DNA from: Pseudomonadota bacterium
Lineage (GTDB): Bacteria > Myxococcota_A > Polyangia > Fen-1088
Length of the DNA stretch: 33,474 bases
Direction of reading: 5' to 3'
Assembly: GCA_017881245.1 (NCBI GenBank)
Contig: JADGRC010000175.1
Location: forward strand, 1 to 33,474
This document shows, one piece after another, positions 18,001-26,017 of this stretch (within the stretch, counting starts at the first letter, position 1; each line of letters opens with the position of its first letter). Below the pieces are notes generated by a model that was given only the letters and a program-made list of their open reading frames with translations, did not search any database and had not been told where the DNA came from. Made by a program: the position numbers and the translations under genes.

Positions 18001-21000
18001 ACGACGTGCTGTTTCGTCAGGCCGAGCTGGCTACGGATCCGGTGGTTGAACGCCGCGTGCGGGCACAACTCGGCGCGTTGGCCGAGGAGAAGCTCGGTCG
18101 CCCCGATGAAGCCATAGCCGCATTCGAACGCGTGTTCGAGCTCGGCCGCGAAAATCCCCAAGTCGTCGAGGCGTTGGATCGCCTGTATACGCGCCAGGAA
18201 CGCTGGCCGGATCTCGTCAACTTGATTCGGCGCGTGCTCGAACGTCGGATGCCGGAGACGGCCGCGCTGGCTCTCCGGTTCCGACTGGCCGAGATCTCCG
18301 CCGTCCGGCTCGGCGATCCCGAGGCGGCCATTGAACACCTGCGGATGGTCCTGCGGGCCGATCCTGATCATCCGGGGGCGATCGTCATGCTCGAAGGTCT
18401 GTTGGAGGACCCCGTCGTCAGGGGCCTCGCCGCGGAACTGCTGGAGCCTGTTTACGCAGGCAGGCAGGACTGGTCGGCGTTGATTCGGATCGCCGAAATT
18501 CGTTTGCAGCAGGTCGACGATCCGGCGCAGCGCCTGGCCCTGACAAAACGGATCGCGCGTCTGTACGAGGAGCAGCTGGAAGACTACGACAGCGCCTTGA
18601 AATGGTACGGCAAGGTTTTTCAAGAGAACCCGGGCGAGCGAATCAATCTGGAACAGGTGTTGCGGCTGGCGGGCCGGCTTGGTCGTTGGCGGGAGGCGGC
18701 CACGCTCCTGTCGGACACCCTCGCGGGTTCGCTGGAGGATTCGCCCGCCGTGCTGGAAATCGTGCGCCGCGCGGCCGAAATTTTCGACGTTCGCCTGAAC
18801 AGCCATGCCGAGGCACGTACCTTCTATCGCCGGCTGTACGACGCGCGGCTGGACGATCCGGAGACCGCGGCCCTGTTCGAAGGGGCGCTCGAACGCTGGG
18901 GGGAATGGCTGGAACTGCGCGAGCTGTTGGACGAAGAGGCGGGACGCGCCAACGAGGTGGAAGCGAAAAAGAGCCTTCTGCGCAGAAGCGCCCTGCTCGA
19001 CGAGCAAAAACTGGACGACACGGATCGCGCGCTGCAAACCTTGCGCGAGCTCATCGACATCTCTCCCGATGACCGCGCGCCGCCCACGGCGGCCGATGAG
19101 GTGGAGCGCCTGTTGCGTTCCCACGAGCGATGGCAGGATCTGGCGGATCATCTCGAGGCGTGCCTGGCGCGCGCGACCGAGAACGCGGAACGCGACGCGC
19201 TGGCGATGCGCTTGGCGGAGGTTTTCGAACGGAAGCTCGAAAATTCCACCGCCGCCGTCGAACGGTACGCCGAGGTACTGGAACGCAGTCCCGCGCACAA
19301 AGACGCGATAGCGGCACTCGAGAATCTCCTCGCGTCGCCGCCGGACCGGGCCCGCGTCGCAACCGTCCTGGAGCCGGTCTATCGGCACGCGGGAAACCTT
19401 TCGCGGCTCGTGGGTGTTCTCGAGGCTCAACTGGAGAGCATTGAGGATCGCACCGATCGGGTGCGGGTATTGCGCGAGGTGGCCGAGCTGCAACAGAAGC
19501 TGGCACGGGTGGACAACGCCTTCGACACGAGGGCCCGTGCCTGGCTGGTGGATGTTTCCAGCGCCGAGACACTCGCGGACATGGAATCACTGGCCCTGTC
19601 GGCCAAGTTGTACGGTCCGTTGGTCCACACTCTGCAGAAGGGCGCCGAGCTGTCGGGCGATCCCGACTTGCGTACGCGTTTGTGGGCCGCGTCCGCGGCC
19701 GTGTTGGAGGCCCAGCTTCAGGACCCGGGCCAGGCCATCGAGGCCTGGCGACAAGCGCTCGACGCGACCCCGGACGACATCGATTCGTTCTTGGCGCTGG
19801 AACGCCTGTTGGCTGCGGACAACCGTCTGACCGAGCTTGCCGAGGTCCTGGAAAAGCACATCGAGGTCGTGACCAACGCCGCCGATCGCAAGGAAATCGG
19901 CAAACGCATCGCGATGCTTTACGACCAATCCCTCAAGCAGCGTGATCGCGCCATCTCAGCCTGGCGGGCGGTTCTCGATATCGACGAGGCCGACCTGGAT
20001 GCGCTGGACGCGCTCGGGCGCCTGTACGTCGCCAACCTGGCCTGGCGCGATCTGGCCGATGTTCTGCAACGCAAGATCGAGCTGACCTCCGATCCCGCCA
20101 ACGTGCGTTTGATGCGCCTGACTTGCGCGCGGCTGTATGACGACCGATTGGCCGAGCCGCAAGAGGCGTTGGCGCAGCTCCGCGCCGTTCTGGACATCTC
20201 GCCGGGCGACGGCGAGGCGCTGGAGCTTCTCGACCGGATCCTGACGCGCGAGGGTCAGCACGCCGACCTTCTCGAGATCCTGGACAAGCGGGCCGCCATT
20301 GAGGCCGATCCACCCGTGCGCGACGCGATCGCGGTGCGGGCCGCGCGTCTTCTGGCGGAGGATCTGTCGGATGTCGAGGGCGCGATAGCTCGATACCGAG
20401 AGATCCTGGCCGGAAGCCCCGACAACCAAGAGGCCCGCGCCGCGCTGGGCCGGATCGCACGAGGGGACGACTTCCCGCAACCGGCGATCGCGGCGCTTGA
20501 ACCCTTGCTGCGCGCCGGCGCCGAGTGGCCCGAGCTGGTCGAACTTTTGGAGTTGAAGCTGGCCGCCGAGGACGCGCCCGCCACACGGGTGGGAGTTCTG
20601 ACGGAGATCGCCCGGATTGAAGAGACCGAGCGGGGTGACTCCGCCCGCGCTTTCGCGGCTTGGGCGCGCGCGTTCTCCGAGGACGTCACCGATGACGAGG
20701 CGGCGGAAGCGCTGGAGCGATTGGCCGCTGCGAGCGGAGACTGGGCGGGATTGGCAGGCGTTTACGAGGAGCGACTGAACGCCACGTTCGATGGGGGCCT
20801 TCAACGTGTCCTGGCGATGCGTTTGGGAGAGCTCTTTGAAGGGCCGCTCGCCGATCAGGAACGGGCGCTGGATTTCTATCGGAAGGCCGCCGAGACATCC
20901 GGCGACGAGCTGCCCGTCCTGGATGCCCTGGAACGCGTCCTTGGCACGTTGAAGCGCCCCCTGGACCTGGCCGAGGTGTTGCAGCGCAAATCCGAGGTCA

Positions 21001-23384
21001 CCACCGATCCGGCGCGGCAGGCCGATATCTTGGTCCAACTGGGTGCGGCGCGGCTTTTGCTCGACGACACCAGTGGCGCGCTGGGCGCGTTTCGGGAGGC
21101 GATCGAGCGGGCGCCCGACCACGGGGGCGCGCGCGCGGCCTTGCGTGGCTTGTTGCATCGACCGGAAGCCCGCGACGGCGCGCTCGACGTGTTGGAACCA
21201 CTGGCAGAAAGTCGCGGCGACTACCACGAGCTCGTGGCTTTGTTCGAAGTTCGTTTGGCCATGCGAGAGGAGCCGTCGGAACGAGCGGCCTGGCTGCGTC
21301 GCATCGCCGAGATTCAGGAAGAGCGGCTTTCACAGCCAGAACAGGCGCTGGCGGCGCTCGGTCGCGCGCTCGCCGAGGAACCGGTTTCCGGACCGACCGT
21401 GGACTCCCTGGAGCGTGTCGCGGCCGTCGCGGGCCGTCCCGCCGAAGCGGCTCGCCTGATCGAATCCGCGTTGGTGGACGCCGAGCCCGCGGCCGCGCAC
21501 GATCTGGCGTTGCGGGCGGCTCGGTTGTACGAAAGCCAACCCAATCAGCGCGCGGCCGCCGAACGCTTGTACGCGCGCGTGCTCGGTGACGACCCCGAGA
21601 ACGTGGATGCGCTGACAGCGCTGGAGGCATTTCATCGATCGAGCGGCGATCGAGCGGCGTTGGCCGATATTCTGGAACGGCGCGGGGCAACGGAGTTCGA
21701 TCCGGTGGCGCGCCGCGGACGTCTCGCTGAGGCAGCTCGGCTGCGCGAGGAGCTGGGTGACGTCGCCGCTGCGCTCGTCGATTGGCAGGTGTTGCGCGAG
21801 GCAGAAGAGGGCGATCCGGAAGTGTTACTCGAGTTGGCTCGCCTGTTCCAAGAGCAGGGCAGGATGGACGATCTGTGCGACGTCCTCGCCGAGGGCGCGC
21901 GTTTCGAGAGCGATCCGGCGGCGCGCGCGGCGTTGATGGCGCGCATCGGCGAGATTCGTGTGGAGCAAGGCAACCTTTCGGCCGCGGCCGACGCGTACCG
22001 CGAGGCATTGGACAGCACACCCGAGGACCCGGAGCTGCTGGGGGCGCTTGAGAGCATCGAGGCCCGACGCGAGGACTGGTCGACGTTGCAGGAAGTGCTG
22101 CTGCGGCACCTGGGTGTTGTGCAAGGAAACGGGCAGATCGCGGTTCTGTTCAGGTTGGCGACCAACGCCGAGCAGAAACTCTCGGATCTGGACCAAGCTA
22201 TTGGTTTTCTGCACCAGGTATTGTCCATCGATGAAGCGAACGGGACGGCGTTGATGGAATTGGAGCGAGTCCTGCGCGCTCATGAGCGCTGGTACGACCT
22301 GGTCGACGTCCTTGGCAAGCATGCCGAGGTCGAGTCGCGCGCCGGCCATCAGCAGACGGAGCTGGCCCTGCGCGTGGCGATCGCCGATGTCTGGGAGAAG
22401 AACCTGGAATCCACCGAAAGCGCGGCCGAGGCCCTGGAGAAGGTCTTGCAAGTGGCGCCGGAACATGCCGGGGCGTTGCTTTCATTGGCGCGAATTCACG
22501 AGGCGGCCGAACGCTGGGAAGACGCGGCGGCCATGTTGGAGCGCGCCGCGGGAGCAGTCAGCAGCGGCGCCCAGGCGGCCGAGATCCATTTCAGGACGGC
22601 GGAGGTCCGCCGCGCCCTGGGGGCAACGGGCGACGAGCTGGACGCGATCTACATCAGGGCGCTGGAGGCGGATCAGACGCACAAACCGTCGCTCTTGGCA
22701 CTTGAAGGGCTCGCGCGCGCGGCCGAGGACAACGAGCGGCTGGTCCAGTTGATGGACCTGCGTCTGCAGTCGACCAGCGATGCGACCGAGCAGCGGGTCC
22801 TGTTGTCGCAGATCGCCGCGATGTTCCGTGACGTCTTTCGCGACGTCGCGGCGACGGTGCCATATCTGGAGCAGCTTGCGGCGTTGGCCCCTGACGATGT
22901 GTCGGTCGCCGAACAGCTGGCCGACGCGCTGACGTCCGCGGGCCGTGCAGGTGACGCCACGGCGATCCTGGAGCGATTGCTGGATCAGCTTGGTAAAGCG
23001 CGGCGGGGCAAGGACGTCGCGCGGGTCCTGCAGCGCCTGGGCGCCGTCGCCGAGGCCAAGGGGAATCGGACGGACGCGCTTGAACGATATACGGCCGCTT
23101 ACAAGCTGGATCCGGGCCATCCCGGCACGCTGGCGGCCCTTGGCCGCCTGGCGATGGCCAACAACGACTTCGAGGCCGCGCGCCGGTATTTCCGCTCGCT
23201 GCTGTTGCAAACCTTCGACGAGAAGACCGCCGGGATCACCAAGGCTGGCGTCTATCTGGCGCTCGGTCGCATCCACCTGCAGGCTGGCGAGGCGCCCAAG
23301 GCTCGCAACATGTTTGAACGGGGTCTGGAGTCCGATCCAAGGAACGAAGACTTGAAGGCGGCGCTCGCCGCGATACCGAAGTAA
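12069..23384 (+). CDS. Giant tetratricopeptide-repeat protein, 3771 residues
   Basis: An uninterrupted 11.3-kb gene for a protein of roughly 410 kDa with no signal peptide and no membrane segment, so probably cytoplasmic. Nearly all of it is TPR-like helical repeats in a super-repeat of about 72 residues, each with two helix pairs: 'A-x-x-x-Y-x-x-vL-x-x-DP-x-x-x-x-A-L-x-x-L' followed by 'W-x-x-L-x-x-v-L'. The conserved Trp codons at 13314, 13536, 13752 and 13965 are 74, 72 and 71 codons apart. Dividing the length by the period gives about 50 units. The last ~100 residues carry the most canonical TPRs (AAYKLDPGHPGTLAALGRLA). No catalytic domain is visible. TPR arrays scaffold protein complexes, so a scaffold role is inferred; the partner is unknown. 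No clear Shine-Dalgarno precedes the ATG, and the stop is TAA. Confidence 0.93.
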   Translation: METDISTALATLQIDPDNASALSALRGLKPGNGAGVDPDSLARALADARRWHRERGDFDLCLQLIDLELPWTTDKSRRADLLHEKGRILADELLRDEDARACLRAALDDVPGHAPSAEGLSQMSLIGSNWQPIASRYLRQAQDATDPQMASSLFVSVAEMYLKYSPDAPEGESYLRRSLDLYAKNRRASQHLERLLRRRDRPDELLALLGNRATLAQSREERAQAEIAAAEVSRKLGKADEALVHFRKALEAAPGEAKALRPVVAALTEKKDWSELAKVLEVSSRTKRGEADVPLLMQLGTLLWKKLGQNTQAEIHFRKVRKLDPANRAMVEFYREFHRQPDDLPQLLAVLAAAQKAETDPERRIAIGIEMAKAAESRPQNFEKVIDIWKGLLRLKPHLPEAVEALRRLYVKTQKWNALLDLLKDDLEALPQSAKDERVGRTLEIAEIYRDRLNLEVMVVNTYLAVLQINPRHPQALIALASRYEVQGRWSDLIGILSRQADIVAEPSERANLHRQIAALWMDKLAKPQNAVVSLEKILDVDPTDAEARARLRDIYTRGRTWRALVDLTRREAALLPPAERRERLAESARIASERLGDVKEAINLWNMVLAIDGTDADALSGLAALYDRERRWAALAEILERQRLAAQKDSVAEAALLERRGVLLYEKLGAADAAIAVFQRVQSLQPQNARAIRALREIYAQAGDFEALERLFAGQGNYEDLCDTLTTLADRAPDPAARARMLGRVALLALEKLRQPERALKAYERILAADPTNMGAAEALVPLYRAAQKWPRLLATYEILIGKGADDEGVLVPSPLDVEARLTILRDGRQIAEQRMGSKGLAFQWAARCFETAPDDEAGVAELERLAGEADEWNVVAGLYAKRLAVLVASAPGESPERRELLRRSLRIALAKLHRPVEARAFAEALLVGDPTDEEAQNALERILTQVQAWPDLAALLHGRVGRTADLAERSKLLFRIAQIEEEKADDLAGAARTYEAIADLDPTSEPALRALRALARILEARQAWPALAATLRRELELRAPRGRDDARPDKHGEVREDLLLRIGGIEENRIGNLDAAFATYREVLTANPLGAAAVAGLERIAGRAPGRDAEIAALVLPYYQRTDNAAKQVAALEILAAVADSPQDKLQKIERLVSLYAGPLKNPAGAYRTALQILDLAPGNRANREMLVRFAGDVGAVPELVEHLRAVAAKAEDAALRRDLLVEVAELLELRLGDATSAEKVYREILVAEPLHPGAFRALGRLCRDGERWQELRSLLDARQSRVVDLSERIDLLAQIADVDETVLDDSADAIVCYEKMLELDPADPRAYKALDRHYAAAERWRDRDQLLERRLHFAAEGEVSELEFRRAELRFHKFADVDGAIDILASIIRTSPGHEGARMLLEKALALPAHRRRAAEVLSPLYESSQSWKALVTVLGIEREGRIGAEAAALLARIATLNEARLNAPAAALAAWREALTADPTHPTALSEIERLAAKLERWTDLVDVYQEMAFRRDGADLLGRADLLSRAARLYADRIGNRRAAIDAWKMVLNLDAENPSTAKPAAEALEALYAETGNVAALVKILRMQVAWAETLETRRAILFRIADLEETALTDTEAAVATLRAVLELDPASTDALDRLERVFQQSGQARARIEILRRRIDLAQDVAARRSLWRQIADLLEREVRDTDEAIAANLAILDESPEDLGALETLARLYEQQGRHPDRLEILERRLTLLQRDRATQKDLAVRVDVLRRIAELLGGPLANPGEALSRWREILALAPGDPAALAALERMLHAADADEMGPSLRLGAAEALEAVYESAGRFAELAGVLRIYVETESDPRARVGTLTRLGTLQEERLRDPEAAARTIAQAIRDGLGEPQLANLLDTYERLVGPNAARAAEVIALYREISPDVLDEGLKQRLDRAIAAGALRLGDTTLAADCYRRVLDRVPDDSAALAALEGIYQASGDAEALYDVLFRQAELATDPVVERRVRAQLGALAEEKLGRPDEAIAAFERVFELGRENPQVVEALDRLYTRQERWPDLVNLIRRVLERRMPETAALALRFRLAEISAVRLGDPEAAIEHLRMVLRADPDHPGAIVMLEGLLEDPVVRGLAAELLEPVYAGRQDWSALIRIAEIRLQQVDDPAQRLALTKRIARLYEEQLEDYDSALKWYGKVFQENPGERINLEQVLRLAGRLGRWREAATLLSDTLAGSLEDSPAVLEIVRRAAEIFDVRLNSHAEARTFYRRLYDARLDDPETAALFEGALERWGEWLELRELLDEEAGRANEVEAKKSLLRRSALLDEQKLDDTDRALQTLRELIDISPDDRAPPTAADEVERLLRSHERWQDLADHLEACLARATENAERDALAMRLAEVFERKLENSTAAVERYAEVLERSPAHKDAIAALENLLASPPDRARVATVLEPVYRHAGNLSRLVGVLEAQLESIEDRTDRVRVLREVAELQQKLARVDNAFDTRARAWLVDVSSAETLADMESLALSAKLYGPLVHTLQKGAELSGDPDLRTRLWAASAAVLEAQLQDPGQAIEAWRQALDATPDDIDSFLALERLLAADNRLTELAEVLEKHIEVVTNAADRKEIGKRIAMLYDQSLKQRDRAISAWRAVLDIDEADLDALDALGRLYVANLAWRDLADVLQRKIELTSDPANVRLMRLTCARLYDDRLAEPQEALAQLRAVLDISPGDGEALELLDRILTREGQHADLLEILDKRAAIEADPPVRDAIAVRAARLLAEDLSDVEGAIARYREILAGSPDNQEARAALGRIARGDDFPQPAIAALEPLLRAGAEWPELVELLELKLAAEDAPATRVGVLTEIARIEETERGDSARAFAAWARAFSEDVTDDEAAEALERLAAASGDWAGLAGVYEERLNATFDGGLQRVLAMRLGELFEGPLADQERALDFYRKAAETSGDELPVLDALERVLGTLKRPLDLAEVLQRKSEVTTDPARQADILVQLGAARLLLDDTSGALGAFREAIERAPDHGGARAALRGLLHRPEARDGALDVLEPLAESRGDYHELVALFEVRLAMREEPSERAAWLRRIAEIQEERLSQPEQALAALGRALAEEPVSGPTVDSLERVAAVAGRPAEAARLIESALVDAEPAAAHDLALRAARLYESQPNQRAAAERLYARVLGDDPENVDALTALEAFHRSSGDRAALADILERRGATEFDPVARRGRLAEAARLREELGDVAAALVDWQVLREAEEGDPEVLLELARLFQEQGRMDDLCDVLAEGARFESDPAARAALMARIGEIRVEQGNLSAAADAYREALDSTPEDPELLGALESIEARREDWSTLQEVLLRHLGVVQGNGQIAVLFRLATNAEQKLSDLDQAIGFLHQVLSIDEANGTALMELERVLRAHERWYDLVDVLGKHAEVESRAGHQQTELALRVAIADVWEKNLESTESAAEALEKVLQVAPEHAGALLSLARIHEAAERWEDAAAMLERAAGAVSSGAQAAEIHFRTAEVRRALGATGDELDAIYIRALEADQTHKPSLLALEGLARAAEDNERLVQLMDLRLQSTSDATEQRVLLSQIAAMFRDVFRDVAATVPYLEQLAALAPDDVSVAEQLADALTSAGRAGDATAILERLLDQLGKARRGKDVARVLQRLGAVAEAKGNRTDALERYTAAYKLDPGHPGTLAALGRLAMANNDFEAARRYFRSLLLQTFDEKTAGITKAGVYLALGRIHLQAGEAPKARNMFERGLESDPRNEDLKAALAAIPK

Positions 23385-23396
23385 GCCGCGGCGTGA

Positions 23397-23457
23397 CGGG
23401 TGCGGAGGCAAGGAAGCACTACGCGTCGCGGCGGGTGCGGAGGCGAAAAAGCACTAC
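23397..23457. repeat. 35-base-period direct repeat after the TPR gene
   Basis: Two 26-base copies, 23397-23422 and 23432-23457, share CGGGTGCGGAGGC and AAGCACTAC and differ at two positions, with a 9-base spacer. They fill the gap between the TPR gene stop and the next gene's ribosome site. No function is evident; a duplicated regulatory site or slippage product is possible. Confidence 0.7.
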
Positions 23458-23518
23458 CAGAAAGACTCTGCTGGCGTGTAGAGTGCCCGTTTTCAACCTT
23501 CGCCTAGGAGAGACTTCG

Positions 23519-24184
23519 ATGAGCAAACTTGTCTTCGTATTGGGGATTGTTGCAGCAGCCCTTCCGACGATGGCGCGGGCCCAGGCACCCGTCCAACCGA
23601 GCCAGCCCGTTCAGCCTCCCGCAGCGACCCTTCCGCCGCCTGCCTATTCGGCCCCGCCGCCGGCGTACACCCCTACTCCGACTCCTGCTCCCATCGGGAT
23701 CTCGGCCGAACCTTTCCAGGGGCCGTCTCCGAAGGGTGTCTCGGTGTGGGGAATGCTCCCGTGGGGCGGCTACGGCGTCGGCGCGCGATTCATGTTGCCG
23801 CTTGCAATCCAACCGCTGCTGCGTTCGCCCACCGTGAAGGATTCGTTTGCGCTGGAATTTGGCGCGGATCTCTTGCACTGGTCGTACGACTTCGGGGTCG
23901 TCGGCGTGACCGGTTTTCACTACAGCTGGACCGAGGTGTTGCCGGTGGTCGGCGTGATGTGGAATATCTGGCTGAGTCCGAATTTCGCCCTGTACCCGAA
24001 GATTGAGGGCGGTTATGCGTTTGGATGGTTCTCCGGATTCGAAAGCACCGTCGGACGACCCTCGTATGGCGGCGCCTTCTTCGATGGGGCGGCGGGGCTG
24101 CTTTACAAGCTGAACTCGGGCATCACCCTCCGTGTCGAAGCCGGCGTCGCGGGCCTGAAGCTGGGAGCGGGCTGGCTGTTCTAG
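23519..24184 (+). CDS. Small secreted, probably outer-membrane beta-barrel protein
   Basis: A 221-residue protein. It has an N-terminal signal peptide (hydrophobic VFVLGIVAAALP, then ARA-QA as a likely cleavage site) and a Pro-rich linker at about 25-62. The C-terminal ~155 residues have alternating aromatic/Gly patterns (WGGYGVGARFMLP, FALYPKIEGGYAFGWFSGF, GITLRVEAGVAGLKLGAGWLF) ending in Phe, as in small outer-membrane barrels. The start is fixed by AGGAG at 23506-23510, 8 bases before the ATG at 23519; the longer in-frame version from 23393 would bury the signal peptide. No specific family is recognised. It follows the TPR gene on the same strand after a 134-base gap with a tandem repeat. 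Confidence 0.8.
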   Translation: MSKLVFVLGIVAAALPTMARAQAPVQPSQPVQPPAATLPPPAYSAPPPAYTPTPTPAPIGISAEPFQGPSPKGVSVWGMLPWGGYGVGARFMLPLAIQPLLRSPTVKDSFALEFGADLLHWSYDFGVVGVTGFHYSWTEVLPVVGVMWNIWLSPNFALYPKIEGGYAFGWFSGFESTVGRPSYGGAFFDGAAGLLYKLNSGITLRVEAGVAGLKLGAGWLF

Positions 24185-24202
24185 CGGACTCGTTCTGATG
24201 GC

Positions 24203-24679
24203 CTATGGAATCCCGACCTCGCGGCACAGCCCCGCGAGGGGCAGGATCCGCACGCCATCCACCAGGGCGTCCTTGTCGCCCAGGTGAACCTGTTACCAGC
24301 GCGGGATGCTGGTTCGCTGCTTGAAGTAGCGGACGCTGGGGCTCATGGAACGCTCCCCGGTCTTCACCTCGACGGCGAACAGCGGTTTCTTGTTCTTCAT
24401 CACGACGAAATCCACCTCGCGTGCATCGGTGTCGCGCAGGAAACGCAGCTCCATGCGGTGGCCCTCGGTGTCTTCCTGGAAATGGCACACCTTCAAGAGG
24501 TGCGATGCGATCAGGTTCTCAAGGCGCGCACCCGGATCCGCGACGGCCGACCAATCCCACAGATAGAGCTTCCGCTCTTTCTTCACAGCGCGGATTCGAG
24601 GCGCTCCGAAGGGTGCAATCCGAAAGCAGACGAAGAGGTTTTCAAGGATACAGAGCCATCGCTCGGCCGTGTCGTGTGC
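24203..24679 (-). pseudogene. Decayed DUF4143 / AAA-type ATPase C-terminal fragment
   Basis: The minus strand reads as the C-terminal part of a DUF4143 protein (ATP-binding proteins whose C-terminal domain resembles PD-(D/E)xK nucleases). Recognisable blocks are 'AHDTAERWLCILENLFVCFR', then 'RIAPFGAPRIRAVKKERKLY', 'LWDW', and 'REVDFVVMKNKKPLFAVEVK' with the D...ExK pattern. The N-terminal AAA domain is absent: upstream is a TGA (24680-24682) and no convincing start. An in-frame TAA at 24293-24295 replaces the Tyr expected in 'IPRW-Y-QVHLG', and the reading resumes in the same frame (QVHLGDKDALVDGVRILPLA) to a TAG at 24203. It is therefore truncated and also carries a nonsense codon. The 97-residue ORF from the GTG at 24586 is only a piece of it. 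Confidence 0.8.
24217..24239 (+). terminator. Hairpin downstream of the beta-barrel gene
   Basis: CCTCGCGG (24217-24224) and CCGCGAGG (24232-24239) form a perfect 8-bp GC-rich stem with a 7-base loop, 33 bases after the barrel gene's stop. No T-run follows, so termination is uncertain. It also falls within the remnant codons of the DUF4143 pseudogene on the other strand. Confidence 0.3.
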
Positions 24680-24827
24680 TCACGCGGCGCGCGGCAGAGG
24701 CTTTGGCGACCACGGCCGTTCAAAACGCACCTGCGGAGAGGTTGGACCGATACGGTCCCAATGCCCTCCGTATTGTTGATCGTGGCGTTTCTTGGCTCGC
24801 GCGCGGCGACGGGGTTAACTTGGGGGT

Positions 24828-25784
24828 GTGAAGGCCGTTCGCTCGCGATGGTTGCCGGTTTTCGCGACCGTCCTGGCGACAGCCTTGTCTGTGTTGCTGG
24901 CGTGGTCACTGGCGTGTCGTCCAGCCCGAAGCGGGGTGCTTCCTGGATCGCCCGGGCGCCCAGCGTCAACGCCGACGGGCGAGCTGCGGATCGATTTCGT
25001 GGACGTCGGGCATGGCGACGCCATCCTTATCACCTCGCCCATCGGAAAGACCATGTTGATCGACGGCGGTCTCGCCGAGGCGGGCGATTCCGTGGCCGCG
25101 TTCGTGCGCTCGCGAACCCCGGCACCCCTCGATCTGGTCCTTCTCACCCATCGCCACGCGGACCATCTGGGGGGCCTCGGCAGGGTGATCGCCCACCAGG
25201 GCGCACGCCTGTTCATGGACGCCGTATTTCCACATCCGAGCCCCGCGTACGATGCGCTGATTCGACTGTTGGCGGAGCGGCACATTCCGGTCAGGGAGGC
25301 GGAACGGGGGCGGGTGATCGACATCGGTGGCGGCGCGCGCGTGGTCCTGTTGACCCCGCCGACTCCTTTGATCACCGGCTCGCGATCCGATGCGAACGCG
25401 AACAGCGTGGTCACGCGCCTGGAATTCGGGCGGGTGCGGGTCCTTCTGACGGGGGACGCCGAGGCCGTGACGGAGTCCTGGTTGCTCGATTCGAAGGCCG
25501 ACCTGCGGGCCGACGTGCTCAAGGTCGCCCACCACGGCAGCCGATATTCGTCGACGGCGCGATTCCTGTCGGCCGTGCGGCCGAGCGTCGCGATTGTCTC
25601 CGGGGGCCCGCCGACGCAGGTGGGTCACATCCATCGCGATACCATTGCGCGGATCGAAAGCATCGGTGCGCGCCTGTATCGGACCGATCTCGATGGCACC
25701 ATCACGGTGCGAACGGACGGTCGGACGGTCACGGTCGACACGGACAAGGCGCCGGGATCGCACGGCGTCCAGGCCAGACGATGA
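24828..25784 (+). CDS. Metallo-beta-lactamase-fold hydrolase, ComEC C-terminal-like
   Basis: A 318-residue protein with an N-terminal hydrophobic segment (about residues 7-30) that is either a signal peptide or a membrane anchor. The MBL fold that follows resembles the extracytoplasmic domain of ComEC. Metal-binding motifs are complete: THRHADH (H108, H110, D112, H113), 'LLTGDAE' (D210) and 'KVAHHGSR' (H235, H236). The start 'IDFVDVGHGDAILI' is typical of the family. Such enzymes are metal-dependent hydrolases, often acting on nucleic acid or phosphoesters; the substrate here is unknown. The GTG start at 24828 is the best fit to the hydrophobic N-terminus. Its stop overlaps the next gene's ATG, so the two are translated together. 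Confidence 0.88.
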   Translation: MKAVRSRWLPVFATVLATALSVLLAWSLACRPARSGVLPGSPGRPASTPTGELRIDFVDVGHGDAILITSPIGKTMLIDGGLAEAGDSVAAFVRSRTPAPLDLVLLTHRHADHLGGLGRVIAHQGARLFMDAVFPHPSPAYDALIRLLAERHIPVREAERGRVIDIGGGARVVLLTPPTPLITGSRSDANANSVVTRLEFGRVRVLLTGDAEAVTESWLLDSKADLRADVLKVAHHGSRYSSTARFLSAVRPSVAIVSGGPPTQVGHIHRDTIARIESIGARLYRTDLDGTITVRTDGRTVTVDTDKAPGSHGVQARR

Positions 25785-26017
25785 CTGTGTCCCCTCGCTT
25801 GACCCAGCTGTTCGTCGACGAGATCGATGACGGCGTCGCGCGCCTGCTGATCGGAGAAACGGTCGTGTCGATACCCACCCACCTGTTGCCCGAAGGCGCC
25901 CGCGAGGGCGACTGGATCGAGCTGTCGGTCGGCGTGATTCCGCCGCCGCCGCAGGACACAGAAGAGCGACGCAAGCGCCTGGCCGCCGACGATCCGGGCG
26001 GGCCGATCAAGCTTTGA
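25781..26017 (+). CDS. DUF3006-type small protein
   Basis: A 78-residue protein that starts at an ATG overlapping the MBL gene's stop (ATGA). The sequence 'LFVDEIDDGVARLLIGE' followed by 'STHLLPEGAREGDWIELSV'-like spacing matches the DUF3006 family, small beta-rich proteins with a 'D-G-x-A-x-L' core and 'P-x-x-x-x-E-G-D'. Here the second block reads 'IPTHLLPEGAREGDWIEL'. DUF3006 proteins are often found beside ComEC-like MBL hydrolases, as here. Function unknown; a partner or accessory role is inferred from the overlap. Confidence 0.8.
   Translation: MTVSPRLTQLFVDEIDDGVARLLIGETVVSIPTHLLPEGAREGDWIELSVGVIPPPPQDTEERRKRLAADDPGGPIKL

Noticed and set aside
24583-24969. 128-codon minus-strand frame between the DUF4143 remnant and the MBL gene
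   Set aside because: Low-complexity composition, antisense to the MBL gene's start, and out of frame with the DUF4143 sequence.
24284-25780. Long plus-strand frame leading into the DUF3006 protein
   Set aside because: It overlaps the MBL gene in a different frame and has no protein-like motifs; only the last 78 codons are a real gene.
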